Below are positions 11,951 to 24,500 of a stretch of 64,000 nt of DNA, in pieces. The position numbers and the translations under genes are program-made. This DNA comes from Paralithodes platypus (taxonomy: Eukaryota > Arthropoda > Malacostraca > Decapoda > Lithodidae), in contig CM064560.1 in assembly GCA_032716605.1 (NCBI GenBank), forward strand, positions 13,223,540-13,287,539, in the 5' to 3' direction. Within the stretch, counting starts at the first letter, position 1, and each line of letters opens with the position of its first letter. The notes beneath the pieces are model-generated. The model saw only the letters and a program-made list of their open reading frames with translations. It was not told where the DNA came from and searched no databases.

Positions 11951-14121
11951 TTTTAAGGTATATTGGTGATAATAAAGTCCAGCTAGTTGTTGTTGTTCCC
12001 TAAGCTGCCTGGCCGAACAGCCCCGAGTCCCTGAGAAAGGCCATGGCCACGATCGGGCTTTCCCACAGAGCTCTCATTGAGTGTAGATTGTGTTGTTGGC
12101 GTAAGTGGTTGTGTGAAATGCAGTCTTCTATGATGTGTTTAATGGTATGGCGTGCTGTGTTACATCCCGGGCAGGTGTCGACAACGGAGTCATCCAGTCT
12201 CTTCTGATAGTTCAGGAGAGCTGGATGGTGTCCGCATCTCAGCCTGGCTAGGTGGACTCTGTCCTCGCGAGGAAGGGAGGATTCGGAAGGATGGATTTCG
12301 GGAGGTCGTGCATGCAGCTGCATGTTGTCTGTGAGTGAGTGGATGGATCGGTGAGAGATATGAGTATGGATGTGCTTCTGGAAGTTGGTTCGGGGTGGGC
12401 AGGGAGGGAGAGAGGACAATAATTGTGTGTGATACCGTGTGCTGGGTGTTGTTTTGATATTTCTTGGTATCTGTGGGTGTGTTGCCATGTAGTTTAGTGG
12501 GTGGTCTTGGTTCGTGGAGGCTGCTGCCAGGAATTGAGTGCCTCTCATGTCCAGATGGTCTTTGACTTTGAGGATTTTGGTTTCTTGATGTAGGTGATCT
12601 GTGGGTGCAGTAGCTGTGCAGCCTGTAATGATCTTCAGGGCTTTGTTTTGAATAGTCTGTAAGGTCTTATGATGTGTTTCAGCTAGGTTAGAAGCCCAGG
12701 CTGGGCTTGCGTATTCCATCACTGATCTTATGTATTGTTTATATACTGTGGTGGTAGTTTCTTTGTTGTGTCCAAATTTTGTGTGAGCAAGTGACCTGAG
12801 GGCGTTAAGTCTGGGTGTCAGTCTCTTTTTAATGTTTGTGGTGTGCTGTTTGAATGTCATATGAGTATCACATGTTACTCCTAGGATTTTGGGTGTGTGT
12901 GTATGTGTTAGGGGTGTGTTGTTTATGGTGAGTTGAGGGATGTATTCGTGTTCTCCTGTCCAACTTGTGAGCAGGGTTGCGGTGGATTTGGCTGGGGCTA
13001 GATTAAGTCTGTTTGTAGTGCACCAGCCTTGTAGTGTGTTGAGATAGGGTTGAAGGAGATCTGTTGCTCTTTTTGGGTCATGGTGTATGCATGTGAGTGT
13101 TATGTCATCTGCATAGGAGGCTAAGTTTATTTGGGGCGTATTGGGTGTAGTTATATCGTGCATGTACAGATTGAAGAGTGCGGGCGATAGGACGGATCCT
13201 TGTGGGACTCCGTTTGGAAAGTTTCTGATTTTAGATGACTGACCGGCAAAAGATACGTGTGCAAATCTGCCTGCTAGGAAGTTGGCCAGCCACCTTTTTG
13301 TGTTGTTGTGCATGTTTGTGTTGTAGATTTTGTTTGTTATGTTGTGGCGGGGGATGGCATCGAAGGCTTTACTAATGTCGAGTGTGGCTAATAGTGATCT
13401 GTGTGGTGGTCTAGCTGAGTTGATGCCGTCGAAAGCTCTTTGTGTAAGGTCTGTGAGAAGAGTGTTGTGGAGTGCAGTGGCCTAAAGCCATGTTGTGTTG
13501 GAGCTAGGGGTAGGTCAGGTGTAATTAGTTGTAATACTAGGCATTCCATGACTTTGGAGGGGGAGCAAAGGAGTGTGATGGGGCGGTGCGAGGAGGGTAG
13601 CGTGGGGTCTTTGTTGCGTTTGGGGAATGTGATGATGATACCATGCTTCCAAATGTCTGGTATTGTGTTGTGTGAATAGCTGTAGTTTGATATGTTAGTG
13701 AGTGCTTGTATGCCTTGTGGTCCCAGGTGTCTGAGGTGTATGTTGCTTATGTTGTCTAGGCCACAGGCGGGTGAGTGCTTGAGATTGTTGATGATATGCT
13801 TTGTCTGGTGATTGGTGAAGGGTGTATAGTCAGGGTCTGTGGGGAATTGTCTCTTACATCGGATGACACGTCGGTCGTCTTTGTGAGGTTTTAGGTGGCT
13901 GACATGTGAGAAGTGATTGTTGAGAGTGTTTGCTTGTTGTTTACATGAAGGAGTAGAGTCTGTTGTTGTGATTGCAGCATGTGATTGTGTTGAGTTGCTG
14001 TTGGAAAGTGTGATGCTGTTTAGTGTTTTGTAGAGTTTTTTGGGGTTTGTTTTGTGATCAAGTGTTTGTAGGAAGTTATTCCTATTTTAAGGTATATTGG
14101 TGATAATAAAGTCCAGCTAGT
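11951..14121 (-). mobile_element. LINE family B insertion with a 37-bp target-site duplication
   Basis: Identical 37-base direct repeats (starting ttttaaggtatattggtgat) lie at 11951-11987 and 14085-14121 and bracket the element exactly. Immediately inside the left repeat is a short (TGT)n, which is an (ACA)n 3' tail on the element's strand. The element is 5'-truncated at 14084. The long, perfect duplication marks a target-primed insertion that is not very old. A diverged second copy of the same target segment lies at about 14125-14190. Confidence 0.9.
12000..14084 (-). pseudogene. LINE B reverse transcriptase with C-terminal zinc knuckle, one frameshift
   Basis: The minus-strand frame 12000-13313 gives 437 residues: GVPQGSVLSPALF (RT box 4), SYADDITL (catalytic ADD box) and a C-terminal CPGC-x7-H-type knuckle (CPGCNTARHTIKH). 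Upstream on the minus strand, about 13460-14084 reads in another frame with KLYKTLNSI, SACGLDNIS-like and THQHGFRP-like RT boxes. A frameshift at about 13440, next to LDISKAFDAIPRHN, joins the two. The arrangement fits the I/Jockey/R1 group of non-LTR elements. The N-terminal endonuclease is missing. RT catalytic residues are retained, but the frameshift and truncation make it inactive. Confidence 0.87.
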
Positions 14122-14190
14122 AAAGGGTAAATACACTTTCCATAATGATCTAGCCATTTAAGGTATTTTGGTGGTAATAAATCCATCTAA

Positions 14191-14470
14191 TACAAGGATA
14201 GAAGGGTGACTCACTCTCAATATACACAAATACAAGGATAGAAGGGTAACTCACTCTCAATATACACAAATACAAGGATAGAAGGGTGACTCACTCTCAA
14301 TATACACAAATACAAGGATAGAAGGGTGACTCACTCTCAATATACACAAATACAAGGATAGAAGGGTAACTCACTCTCAATATACACAAATACAAGGATA
14401 GAAGGGTAACTCACTCTCAATATACACAAATACAAGGATAGAAGGGTGACTCACTCTCAATATACACAAA
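14191..14470. repeat. 40-bp tandem repeat, 7 units
   Basis: Seven 40-bp units (tacaaggatagaagggtgac..) differ only at a g/a position. The array begins directly after the diverged copy of the LINE B target site. Confidence 0.95.
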
Positions 14471-14481
14471 TAGTGTATAGA

Positions 14482-14674
14482 TTTCTTTCATACCCTCTTT
14501 ATACCTATATTTATACCTATATTTCTTTCATACCCTCTTTATACCTATATTTATACCTATTTTCTTTCATACCCTCTTTATACCTATATTTATACCTATA
14601 TTTCTTTCATACCCTCTTTATACCTATATTTATACCTATATTTCTTTCATACCCTCTTTATACCTATATTTATT
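14482..14674. repeat. Pyrimidine-rich 40-bp tandem repeat, about 5 units
   Basis: The units read tttctttcataccctcttta followed by two tatacctat blocks. It is distinct from the preceding 40-bp array despite the same period. A plus-strand frame at 14446-14679 is a repeat artefact. Confidence 0.9.
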
Positions 14675-14720
14675 TTTAAAGTGTAGTATGACACAAACCT
14701 TTGACTCACTCCAATATTAT

Positions 14721-14967
14721 GGGGAAGTTTTTAGTTTGTTCCCTAGACCTCCACCAATCTTAAAATTACACCCCCTAGACCCCTATTCAAGATAAATTTG
14801 TAAATTTTTCGGTAGAAGAATGTCCCGGCCGAAGGCCGGTTCCTCTTAAATTACAGGCTCGCTATCGCTCCCCAGGAAAATATCGACACCTAAATGGCAC
14901 GAAAGGTTTTAAAATTGACATAAATGGGGCAAAAGTTCTTAAAATCGCCAAACTAATCTCCCCTTAA
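14721..14967 (+). mobile_element. TTAA-flanked MITE, family M1, copy c
   Basis: It contains the M1 core (cccggccgaaggccggt, gctcgctatcgctc) and ends CTCCCC-TTAA at 14964-14967. The left end is eroded (tggggaagttt). Its terminal TTAA is also the first TTAA of the next element. Confidence 0.65.
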
Positions 14968-15344
14968 AGGGGGTGTCATGTTTTTGTTCTGTCCTTTTCT
15001 ATCTTTCTCTGGCTTGTATCCATTTGGCCCCATTCAGCCTACTGTTTTAAGACGTTTATCCCCATCCAGGTGTCAATATTTTACTGGTGAGCGGTAGCGA
15101 CCCAGCATATTTTTTATTTTTGTTTGACAGCAGGCTAAATTTGTACATTTTTCGATAGAAACATTTCTCCGGCGAAGCCGGATTTCTTCATATAATGCTG
15201 GCTCGCTATCGCTCGCCAGGAAGAAATCGACACCTAGATGGGGATAAACATCTTAAAATAGTTGGCTGAATGGGGCCGAATGGATACAAGCCAGAGAAAG
15301 AGAGAAAAGGACAGAAATAACAAAAATCAGGTGACCCCCCTTAA
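14964..15344. mobile_element. TTAA-flanked foldback MITE, family M2
   Basis: TTAA lies at 14964-14967 and 15341-15344. The termini AGGGGGTGTCATG and, on the minus strand, AGGGGGGTCACCTG are inverted copies. The arms continue for over 130 bases (..ctttctctggcttgtatcc.. against ggatacaagccagagaaag). The element could fold into one long hairpin and has no coding frame. It shares the tcgctatcgctcgccagg segment with family M1, so the two families are related. Confidence 0.8.
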
Positions 15345-15474
15345 GCCTCAGACTTCCACATACTCCTCCTAATCTGAATAACATTGTCATATAGTAGCCA
15401 GAAAACTGAAGAAAGACTTGCGTCATCGGGTCTTTCAAGGGATAACATGAATGCTGAATATTAAATAATAACGA

Positions 15475-15685
15475 TTAACCCATTCAGTACCTGTGAGGTC
15501 TTGTATTATTATATTCTGGCAGCGATTAGAGGATTTTATGAAGCTTAGGAAGGACCTTTAACTATTAAAAGGCTACACACACATATCTCAATTGTTTTTA
15601 GCTAACACAGATCCTTCTTAAGATGAATAACATCGTCTAATAGATGTCAGAATATGATGCAAAGAACGTCGCCGGTATGGATGTT
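15475..15685 (+). mobile_element. TTAA element family M3, copy b (interrupted)
   Basis: It begins TTAACCCATTCAGTACCTG at 15475 and reaches cgtcgccggtatggatg at about 15682. LINE D fragment D2 then takes over. Members at 24963-25322 and 61953-62166 show both ends. Confidence 0.6.
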
Positions 15686-16195
15686 GTGTTTTTTTTTTCT
15701 TTCTATGTGAGTGAGGGAGACAAAAGGCAGAACTACCTGTAGTGAATGCCTCCCTCAGAGTTGAAAGAGTGACAGGGCCAACATCAAGGGACGTTCGAGC
15801 CAAAATGCCTGGACACACGGAGTTTGAAGCAATTTAAGTCATAGAAAGAGGGAAAGATTGATTCTGGGAGAGAGTTCCAGAGCTCAGCTGTTGAATAGAA
15901 GAAAGACTGAGAGTAACGTTTCACTCTTGGGTTGGAGAGTTGCACAGATTAGGGGTGGGACTGTGTTGCAAGACGGGTACCACGTACCCTATGTAGAGGA
16001 GGTGGTATACACTGAGAGAGCTCTGAGGAGCACTGATTATTGTAATAGCGATAGAATAGCGAGAGAGATGCAACATTGCGGCGAAGAGAGAGAGAGTCGG
16101 TGAGTGCAAGGTGAGTGGGCGGGAGTTAATGATACGAAAGGCCTTCCTTTCTACTTTGTCTAGGAGTGCGGTGTGAGAGGATCCTCCCCACATAT
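15686..16195 (-). mobile_element. LINE family D, 5'-truncated 3' fragment (D2)
   Basis: Read on the minus strand it corresponds to the 3' part of LINE D at 40140-40640: HMWGGSSHTALL, ERKAFRIINSRP, a region rich in LSLFA/LSRYS, then the 3' UTR and an A-rich tail next to 15690. Several frameshifts break it. The 5' truncation falls at the CATATGTGGGGAGGATCC segment, where M1 copy d starts. Confidence 0.78.
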
Positions 16196-16199
16196 GTGG

Positions 16200-16630
16200 G
16201 GTGATTGTTTTTTTGGCCCTCCGTCTCCCTCATGCTTAGCCCCATTAGTTTGGCGATTTTACAACCGTTCACCCCACTTCTTTGTCAATATTAAGACCTT
16301 TTGTGCTATTTAGGTGTCGATTTTTTCCTGGCGAATGATAGCGAGCCTGTAATTTTGGAGGAATTGGCCTTCGGCCGGGACATTATTCTAGCAAAAAATG
16401 TACACATTTATCTAGAAGGAGAATCTGTCAATGTTAAGACCTTTTGTGCCATTTAGGTATCGATTTTTTCCAGGCAAGCGATAGTGAGCCTGTAGTTCAG
16501 CAGGAACCGGCCTTCAGCCGGAACAATTGTCTACTGTATAATGTATACATTTATCTCAAAGGGGGGTCTTGTGGGCTATTTTTACAAGCTTGATGGACGT
16601 CTAGGGAGCAAACAAAAAATCTCCCCTTAA
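16200..16630 (-). mobile_element. TTAA-flanked MITE, family M1, copy d
   Basis: It is the reverse-oriented M1 core (tgctatttaggtgtcgat, cctggcgaatgatagcgag, ggccttcggccggga), with a second partial core at 16430-16530. It ends CTCCCC-TTAA at 16627-16630. The doubled core suggests an internal duplication or two merged copies. Confidence 0.65.
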
Positions 16631-16634
16631 AAGT

Positions 16635-16760
16635 TGTTATTACCCAGGACCTGGAGGAGTAGAAAGGAAAAGAAGCAACAACAGTTATTGATCCTTTCTA
16701 GGCTGTTTCTGCCTAATCTATCTAGTCTATGTGAACAAAACACACAATATGAAGGGAAGC
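16635..16760 (-). mobile_element. LINE H 3' UTR fragment
   Basis: gaagcaacaacag..gatcctttctaggctg matches caagcaacaacagatctagtgacccttctaggttg at about 54975-55015, which lies in the 3' tail of LINE H. Only the non-coding tail is present. Confidence 0.45.
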
Positions 16761-16775
16761 TGTTTATTTACACAG

Positions 16776-19700
16776 TTAACTTTTTGAGGATCATGACGCA
16801 TTTTGGCATTTTTTTGGCTACCAATAGACGATTGTATTCAGTGTAGGAAAGACCTCTAGGAATCAAAGGGGTTAAAACCACCTCAATTATGCCTCTGACT
16901 TTCACAGATCTTTCCTAAGCTGAATAATACCATATAGTGATAGTTCAAGGGTGATAGTAAACCGCGCCATAATATTCAAGGGTTAATACCATATAGTGAT
17001 AGTCAGAGTAAACCGCTAACACGCGCCATAATATTCAAGGGGTTAATACCATATAGTGATAGTCAGAGTAAACCGCTAACACGCGCCATAATATTCAAGG
17101 GGTTAATACCATATAGTGATAGTCAGAGTAAACCGCTAACACGCGCCATAATATTCAAGGGGTTAATACCATATAGTGATAGTCAGAGTAAACCGCTAAC
17201 ACGCGCCATAATATTCAAGGGGTTAATACCATATAGTGATAGTCAGAGTAAACCGCTAACACGCGCCATAATATTCAAGGGGTTAATACCATATAGTGAT
17301 AGTCAGAGTAAACCGCTAACACGCGCCATAATATTCAAGGGGTTAATACCATATAGTGATAGTCAGAGTAAACCGCTAACACGCGCCATAATATTCAAGG
17401 GGTTAATACCATATAGTGATAGTCAGAGTAAACCGCTAACACGCGCCATAATATTCAAGGGGTTAATACCATATAGTGATAGTCAGAGTAAACCGCTAAC
17501 ACGCGCCATAATATTCAAGGGGTTAATACCATATAGTGATAGTCAGAGTAAACCGCTAACACGCGCCATAATATTCAAGGGGTTAATACCATATAGTGAT
17601 AGTCAGAGTAAACCGCTAACACGCGCCATAATATTCAAGGGGTTAATACCATATAGTGATAGTCAGAGTAAACCGCTAACACGCGCCATAATATTCAAGG
17701 GGTTAATACCATATAGTGATAGTCAGAGTAAACCGCTAACACGCGCCATAATATTCAAGGGGTTAATACCATATAGTGATAGTCAGAGTAAACCGCTAAC
17801 ACGCGCCATAATATTCAAGGGGTTAATACCATATAGTGATAGTCAGAGTAAACCGCTAACACGCGCCATAATATTCAAGGGGTTAATACCATATAGTGAT
17901 AGTCAGAGTAAACCGCTAACACGCGCCATAATATTCAAGGGGTTAATACCATATAGTGATAGTCAGAGTAAACCGCTAACACGCGCCATAATATTCAAGG
18001 GGTTAATACCATATAGTGATAGTCAGAGTAAACCGCTAACACGCGCCATAATATTCAAGGGGTTAATACCATATAGTGATAGTCAGAGTAAACCGCTAAC
18101 ACGCGCCATAATATTCAAGGGGTTAATACCATATAGTGATAGTCAGAGTAACCGCTAACAGCGCCATAATATTCAAGGGTTAATACCATATAGTGATAGT
18201 CAGAGTAAACCGCTAACACGCGCCATAATATTCAAGGGGTTAATACCATATAGTGAGGGTCAGACAGAACCGCTAACACGCGCCATAATATTCAAGGGGG
18301 TTAATACCATATAGTGATAGTCAGAGTAAACCGCTAACAGCGCCATATTTCAAGGGGTTAATACCATATAGTGATAGTCAGAGTAAACCGCTAACACGCG
18401 CATAATATTCAAGGGGTTAATACCATATAGTGATAGTCAGAGTAAACCGCTAACACGCGCCATAATATTCAAGGGGTTAATACCATATAGTGATAGTCAG
18501 AGTAAACCGCTAACACGCGCCATAATATTCAAGGGGTTAATACCATATAGTGATAGTCAGAGTAAACCGCTAACACGCGCGCCATAATATTCAAGGGGTT
18601 AATACCATATAGTGATAGTCAGAGTAAACCGCTAACACGCGCCATAATATTCAAGGGGTTAATACCATATAGTGATAGTCAGAGTAAACCGCTAACACGC
18701 GCCATAATATTCAAGGGGTTAATACCATATAGTGATAGTCAGAGTAAACCGCTAACACGCGCCATAATATTCAAGGGGTTAATACCATATAGTGATAGTC
18801 AGAGTAAACCGCTAACACGCGCCATAATATTCAAGGGGTTAATACCATATAGTGATAGTCAGAGTAAACCGCTAACACGCGCCATAATATTCAAGGGTCT
18901 AATACCATATAGTGATAGTCAGAGTAAACCGCTAACACGCGCCATAATATTCAAGGGGTTAATACCATATAGTGATAGTCAGAGTAAACCGCTAACACGC
19001 GCCATAATATTCAAGGGGTTAATACCATATAGTGATAGTCAGAGTAAACCGCTAACACGCGCCATAATATTCAAGGGGTTAATACCATATAGTGATAGTC
19101 AGAGTAAACCGCTAACACGCGCCATAATATTCAAGGGGTTAATACCATATAGTGATAGTCAGAGTAAACCGCTAACACGCGCCATAATATTCAAGGGGTT
19201 AATACCATACAGTGATAGTCAGAGTAAACCGCTAACACGCGCCATAATATTCAAGGGGTTAATACCATATAGTGATAGTCAGAGTAAACCGCTAACACGC
19301 GCCATAATATTCAAGGGGTTAATACCATATAGTGATAGTCAGAGTAAACCGCTAACACGCGCCATAATATTCAAGGGGTTAATACCATATAGTGATAGTC
19401 AGAGTAAACCGCTAACACGCGCCATAATATTCAAGGGGTTAATACCATATAGTGATAGTCAGAGTAAACCGCTAAACCGCGCCATAATATTCAAGGGGTT
19501 AATACCATATAGTGATAGTCAGAGTAAACCGCTAACACGCGCCATAATATTCAAGGGGTTAATACCATATAGTGATAGTCAGAGTAAAACGCTAACACGC
19601 GCCATAATATTCAAGGGGTTAATACCATATAGTGATAGTCAGAGTAAACCGCTAACACGCGCCGTAATATTCAAGAGGTTAATACCATATTGTGTTAGTC

Positions 19701-22700
19701 AGAGTAAACCGCTAACACGCGCCATAATATTCAAGGGTTAATACCATATAGTGATAGTCAGAGTAAACCGCTAACACACGCCATTATATTCAAGGGGTTA
19801 ATACCATATAGTGATAGTCAGAGTATACCTCTAACACGCGCCATAATATTCAAGGGTTTAATACCCTATAGTGATAGTCAGAGTAAACCGCTAACACGCG
19901 CCATAATATTCAAGGGGTTAATACCATATATAGTGATAGTCAGAGTAAACCGCCTAACACGCGCCATAATATTCAGGGGTTAATACCATATAATATTCAA
20001 GGGTTAATACCATATAGTGATAGTCAGAGTAAACCGCTAACACGCGTCATAATATTCAAGGGGTTAATACCATATAGTGATAGTCAGAGTAAACCGCTAA
20101 CACGCGCCAATAATATTCAAGGGGTTAATACCATATAGTGATAGTCAGAGTAAACCGCTAACACGCGCCATAATATTCAAGGGGTTAATACCATTAGTGA
20201 TAGTCAGAGTAAAACCGCTAACACGCGCCATAATATTCAGGGTTAATACCATATAGTGATAGTCAGAGTAAACCGCTAACACGCGCCATAATATTCAAGG
20301 GGTAATACCATACAGTGATAGTCAGAGTAAACCGCTAACACGCGCCATAATATTCAAGGGGTTAATACCATACAGTGATAGTCAGAGTAAACCGCTACAC
20401 GCGCCATAATATTCAAGGGGTTAATACCATATAGTGATAGTCAGAGTAAACCGCTAACACGCGCCATAATATTCAAGGGGTTAATACCATATAGTGATAG
20501 TCAGAGGAAACCGCTAACACGCGCCATAATATTCAAGGGGTTAATACCATATAGTGATAGTCAGAGTAAACCGCTAACACGCGCCATAATATTCAAGGGG
20601 TTAATACCATATAGTGATAGTCAGAGTAAACCGCTAACACGCGCCATAATATTCAAGGGGTTAATACCATATAGTGATAGTCAGAGTAAACCGCTAACAC
20701 GCGCCATAATATTCAAGGGGTTAATACCATATAGTGATAGTCAGAGTAAACCGCTAACACGCGCCATAATATTCAAGGGGTTAATACCATATAGTGATAG
20801 TCAGAGTAAACCGCTAACACGCGCCATAATATTCAAGGGTTAATACCATATAGTGATAGTCAGAGTAAACCGCTAACACGCGCCATAATATTCAAGGGGT
20901 TAATACCATATAGTGATAGTCAGAGTAAACCGCTAACACGCGCCATAATATTCAAGGGGTTAATACCATATAGTGATAGTCAGAGTAAACCGCTAACACG
21001 CGCCATAATATTCAAGGGGTTAATACCATATAGTGATAGTCAGAGTAAACCGCTAACACGCGCCATAATATTCAAGGGGTTAATACCATATAGTGATAGT
21101 CAGAGTAAACCGCTAACACGCGCCATAATATTCAAGGGGTTAATACCATATAGTGATAGTCAGAGTAAACCGCTAACACGCGCCATAATATTCAAGGGGT
21201 TAATACCATATAGTGATAGTCAGAGTAAACCGCTAACACGCGCCATAATATTCAAGGGGTTAATACCATATAGTGATAGTCAGAGTAAACCGCTAACACG
21301 CGCCATAATATTCAAGGGGTTAATACCATATAGTGATAGTCAGAGTAAACCGCTAACACGCCATAATATTCAAGGGGTTAATACCATATAGTGATAGTCA
21401 GAGTAAACCGCTAACACGCGCCATAATATTCAAGGGGTTAATACCATATAGTGATAGTCAGAGTAAACCGCTAACACGCGCCATAATATTCAAGGGGTTA
21501 ATACCATATAGTGATAGTCAGAGTAAACCGCTAACACGCGCCATAATATTCAAGGGGTTAATACCATATAGTGATAGTCAGAGTAAACCGCTAACACGCG
21601 CCATAATATTCAAGGGGTTAATACCATATAGTGATAGTCAGAGTAAACCGCTAACACGCGCCATAATATTCAAGGGGTTAATACCATATAGTGATAGTCA
21701 GAGTAAACCGCTAACACGCGCCATAATATTCAAGGGGTTAATACCATATAGTGATAGTCAGAGTAAACCGCTAACACGCGCCATAATATTCAAGGGGTTA
21801 ATACCATATAGTGATAGTCAGAGTAAACCGCTAACACGCGCCATAATATTCAAGGGGTTAATACCATATAGTGATAGTCAGAGTAAACCGCTAACACGCG
21901 CCATAATATTCAAGGGGTTAATACCATATAGTGATAGTCAGAGTAAACCGCTAACACGCGCCATAATATTCAAGGGGTTAATACCATATAGTGATAGTCA
22001 GAGTAAACCGCTAACACGCGCCATAATATTCAAGGGGTTAATACCATATAGTGATAGTCAGAGTAAACCGCTAACACGCGCCATAATATTCAAGGGGTTA
22101 ATACCATATAGTGATAGTCAGAGTAAAACCGCTAACACGCGCCATAATATTCAAGGGGGTTAATACCATATAGTGATAGTCAGAGTAAACCGCTAACACG
22201 CGCCATAATATTCAAGGTTTAATACCATATAGTGATAGTCAGAGTAAACCGCTAACACGCGCCATAATATTCAAGGGGTTAATACCATATAGTGATAGTC
22301 AGAGTAAACCGCTAACAAGCGCCATAATATTCAAGGGGTTAATACCATATAGTGATAGTCAGAGTAAACCGCTAACACGCGCCATAATATTCAAGGGGGT
22401 TAATACCATATAGTGATAGTCAGAGTTAACCGCTAACACGCGCCATAAATTCAAGGGGTTAATACCATATAGTGATAGTCAGAGTAAACCGCTAACACGC
22501 GCCATATTCAAGGGGTTAATACCATATAGTGATAGTCAGAGTTAACCGCTAACACGCGCCATAATATTCAAGGGGTTAATACCATATAGTGATAGTCAGA
22601 GTAAACCGCTAACACGCGCCATAATATTCAAGGGGTTAATACCATATAGTGATAGTCAGAGTAAACCGCTACCACGCGCCATAATATTCAAGGGGCTAAT

Positions 22701-24494
22701 ACCATATAGTGATAGTCAGAGTAAACCGCTAACACGCGCCATAATATTCAAGGGGTTAATACCATATAGTGATAGTCAGAGTAAACCGCTAACACGCCAT
22801 GATATTCAAGGGGCTAATAGGATATAGTGATAGTCAGAGTAAACCGGTAACAGGCGCCATAATATTCACAGGGTTAATACCATATAGTTATAGTCAGAGT
22901 AAACCGCTAACACGCGCCATAATATTCAAGGGGTTAATACCATATAGTGATAGTCAGAGTAAACCGCTAACACGCGCCATAATATTCAAGGGGTTAATAC
23001 CATACAGTGATAGTCAGAGTAAACCGCTAACACGCGCCATAATATTCAAGGGGTTAATACCATACAGTGATAGTCAGAGTAAACCGCTACACGCGCCATA
23101 ATATTCAAGGGGTTAATACCATATAGTGATAGTCAGAGTAAACCGCTAACGCGCCATAATATTCAAGGGGTTAATACCATATAGTGATAGTCAGAGTAAA
23201 CCGCTAACACGCCATAATATTCAAGGGGTTAATACCATATAGTGATAGTCAGAGTAAACCGCTAACACGCGCCATAATATTCAAGGGGTTAATACCATAT
23301 AGTGATAGTCAGAGTAAACCGCTAACACGCGCCATAATATTCAAGGGGTTAATACCATATAGTGATAGTCAGAGTAAACCGCTAACACGCGCCATAATAT
23401 TCAAGGGGTTAATACCATATAGTGATAGTCAGAGTAAACCGCTAACACGCGCCATAATATTCAAGGGGTTAATACCATATAGTGATAGTCAGAGTAAACC
23501 GCTAACACGCGCCATAATATTCAAGGGGTTAATACCATATAGTGATAGTCAGAGTAAACCGCTAACACGCGCCATAATATTCAAGGGGTTAATACCATAT
23601 AGTGATAGTCAGAGTAAACCGCTAACACGCGCCATAATATTCAAGGGGTTAATACCATATAGTGATAGTCAGAGTAAACCGCTAACACGCGCCATAATAT
23701 TCAAGGGGTTAATACCATATAGTGATAGTCAGAGTAAACCGCTAACACGCGCCATAATATTCAAGGGGTTAATACCATATAGTGATAGTCAGAGTAAACC
23801 GCTAACACGCGCCATAATATTCAAGGGGTTAATACCATATAGTGATAGTCAGAGTAAACCGCTAACACGCGCCATAATATTCAAGGGGTTAATACCATAT
23901 AGTGATAGTCAGAGTAAACCGCTAACACGCGCCATAATATTCAAGGGGTTAATACCATATAGTGATAGTCAGAGTAAAACCGCTAACACGCGCCATAATA
24001 TTCAAGGGGTTAATACCATATAGTGATAGTCAGAGTAAACCGCTAACACGCGCCATAATATTCAAGGGGTTAATACCATATAGTGATAGTCAGAGTAAAC
24101 CGCTAACACGCGCCATAATATTCAAGGGGTTAATACCATATAGTGATAGTCAGAGTAAACTGCTAACACGCGCCATAATATTCAAGGGGTTAATACCATA
24201 TAGTGATAGTCAGAGTAAACCGCTAACACGCGCCATAATATTCAAGGGGTTAATACCATATAGTGATAGTCAGAGTAAACCGCTAACACGCGCCATAATA
24301 TTCAAGGGGTTAATACCATATAGTGATAGTCAGAGTAAACCGCTAACACGTGCCATAATATTCAAGGGGTTAATACCATATAGTGATAGTCAGAGTAAAC
24401 CGCTAACACGCGCCATAATATTCAAGGGGTTAATACCATATAGTGATAGTCAGAGTAAACCGCTAACACGCGCCATAATATTCAAGGGGTTAAT
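16776..24494 (+). mobile_element. M3-type TTAA element expanded by an internal 60-bp satellite
   Basis: The left end TTAACTTTTTGAGGATCATG (16776) and the right end, read on the minus strand as TTAACCCCTTGAATATTATG (24494 backwards), look like diverged terminal inverted repeats. The left 150 bases resemble other M3 copies (cagatctttcctaagctgaat). The right end is simply the last satellite unit. This suggests the satellite grew inside the right end of one M3 copy. The boundary coincidence is seen. The mechanism is inferred. Confidence 0.5.
16927..24494. repeat. 60-bp satellite array, about 126 units (7.6 kb)
   Basis: The unit is 60 bp (ggttaataccatatagtgat.., ..gtaaaccgctaacacgcgcc.., ..ataatattcaagg). 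Long runs of units are identical. Diverged units with small indels cluster at 18150-18400, 19640-20400, 22130-22520 and 22790-23220. The short frames at 22799-23101 and 23962-24504 repeat the phrase IFKGLIPYSDSQSKPLTRA and arise because 60 is divisible by three. The array lies within intron 1 of the receptor gene. Confidence 0.98.
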
Positions 24495-24500
24495 CGGGGG

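Noticed and set aside
16927..24494. CRISPR array (regular repeats)
   Set aside because: Units are directly adjacent with no unique spacers, and the sequence is eukaryotic.
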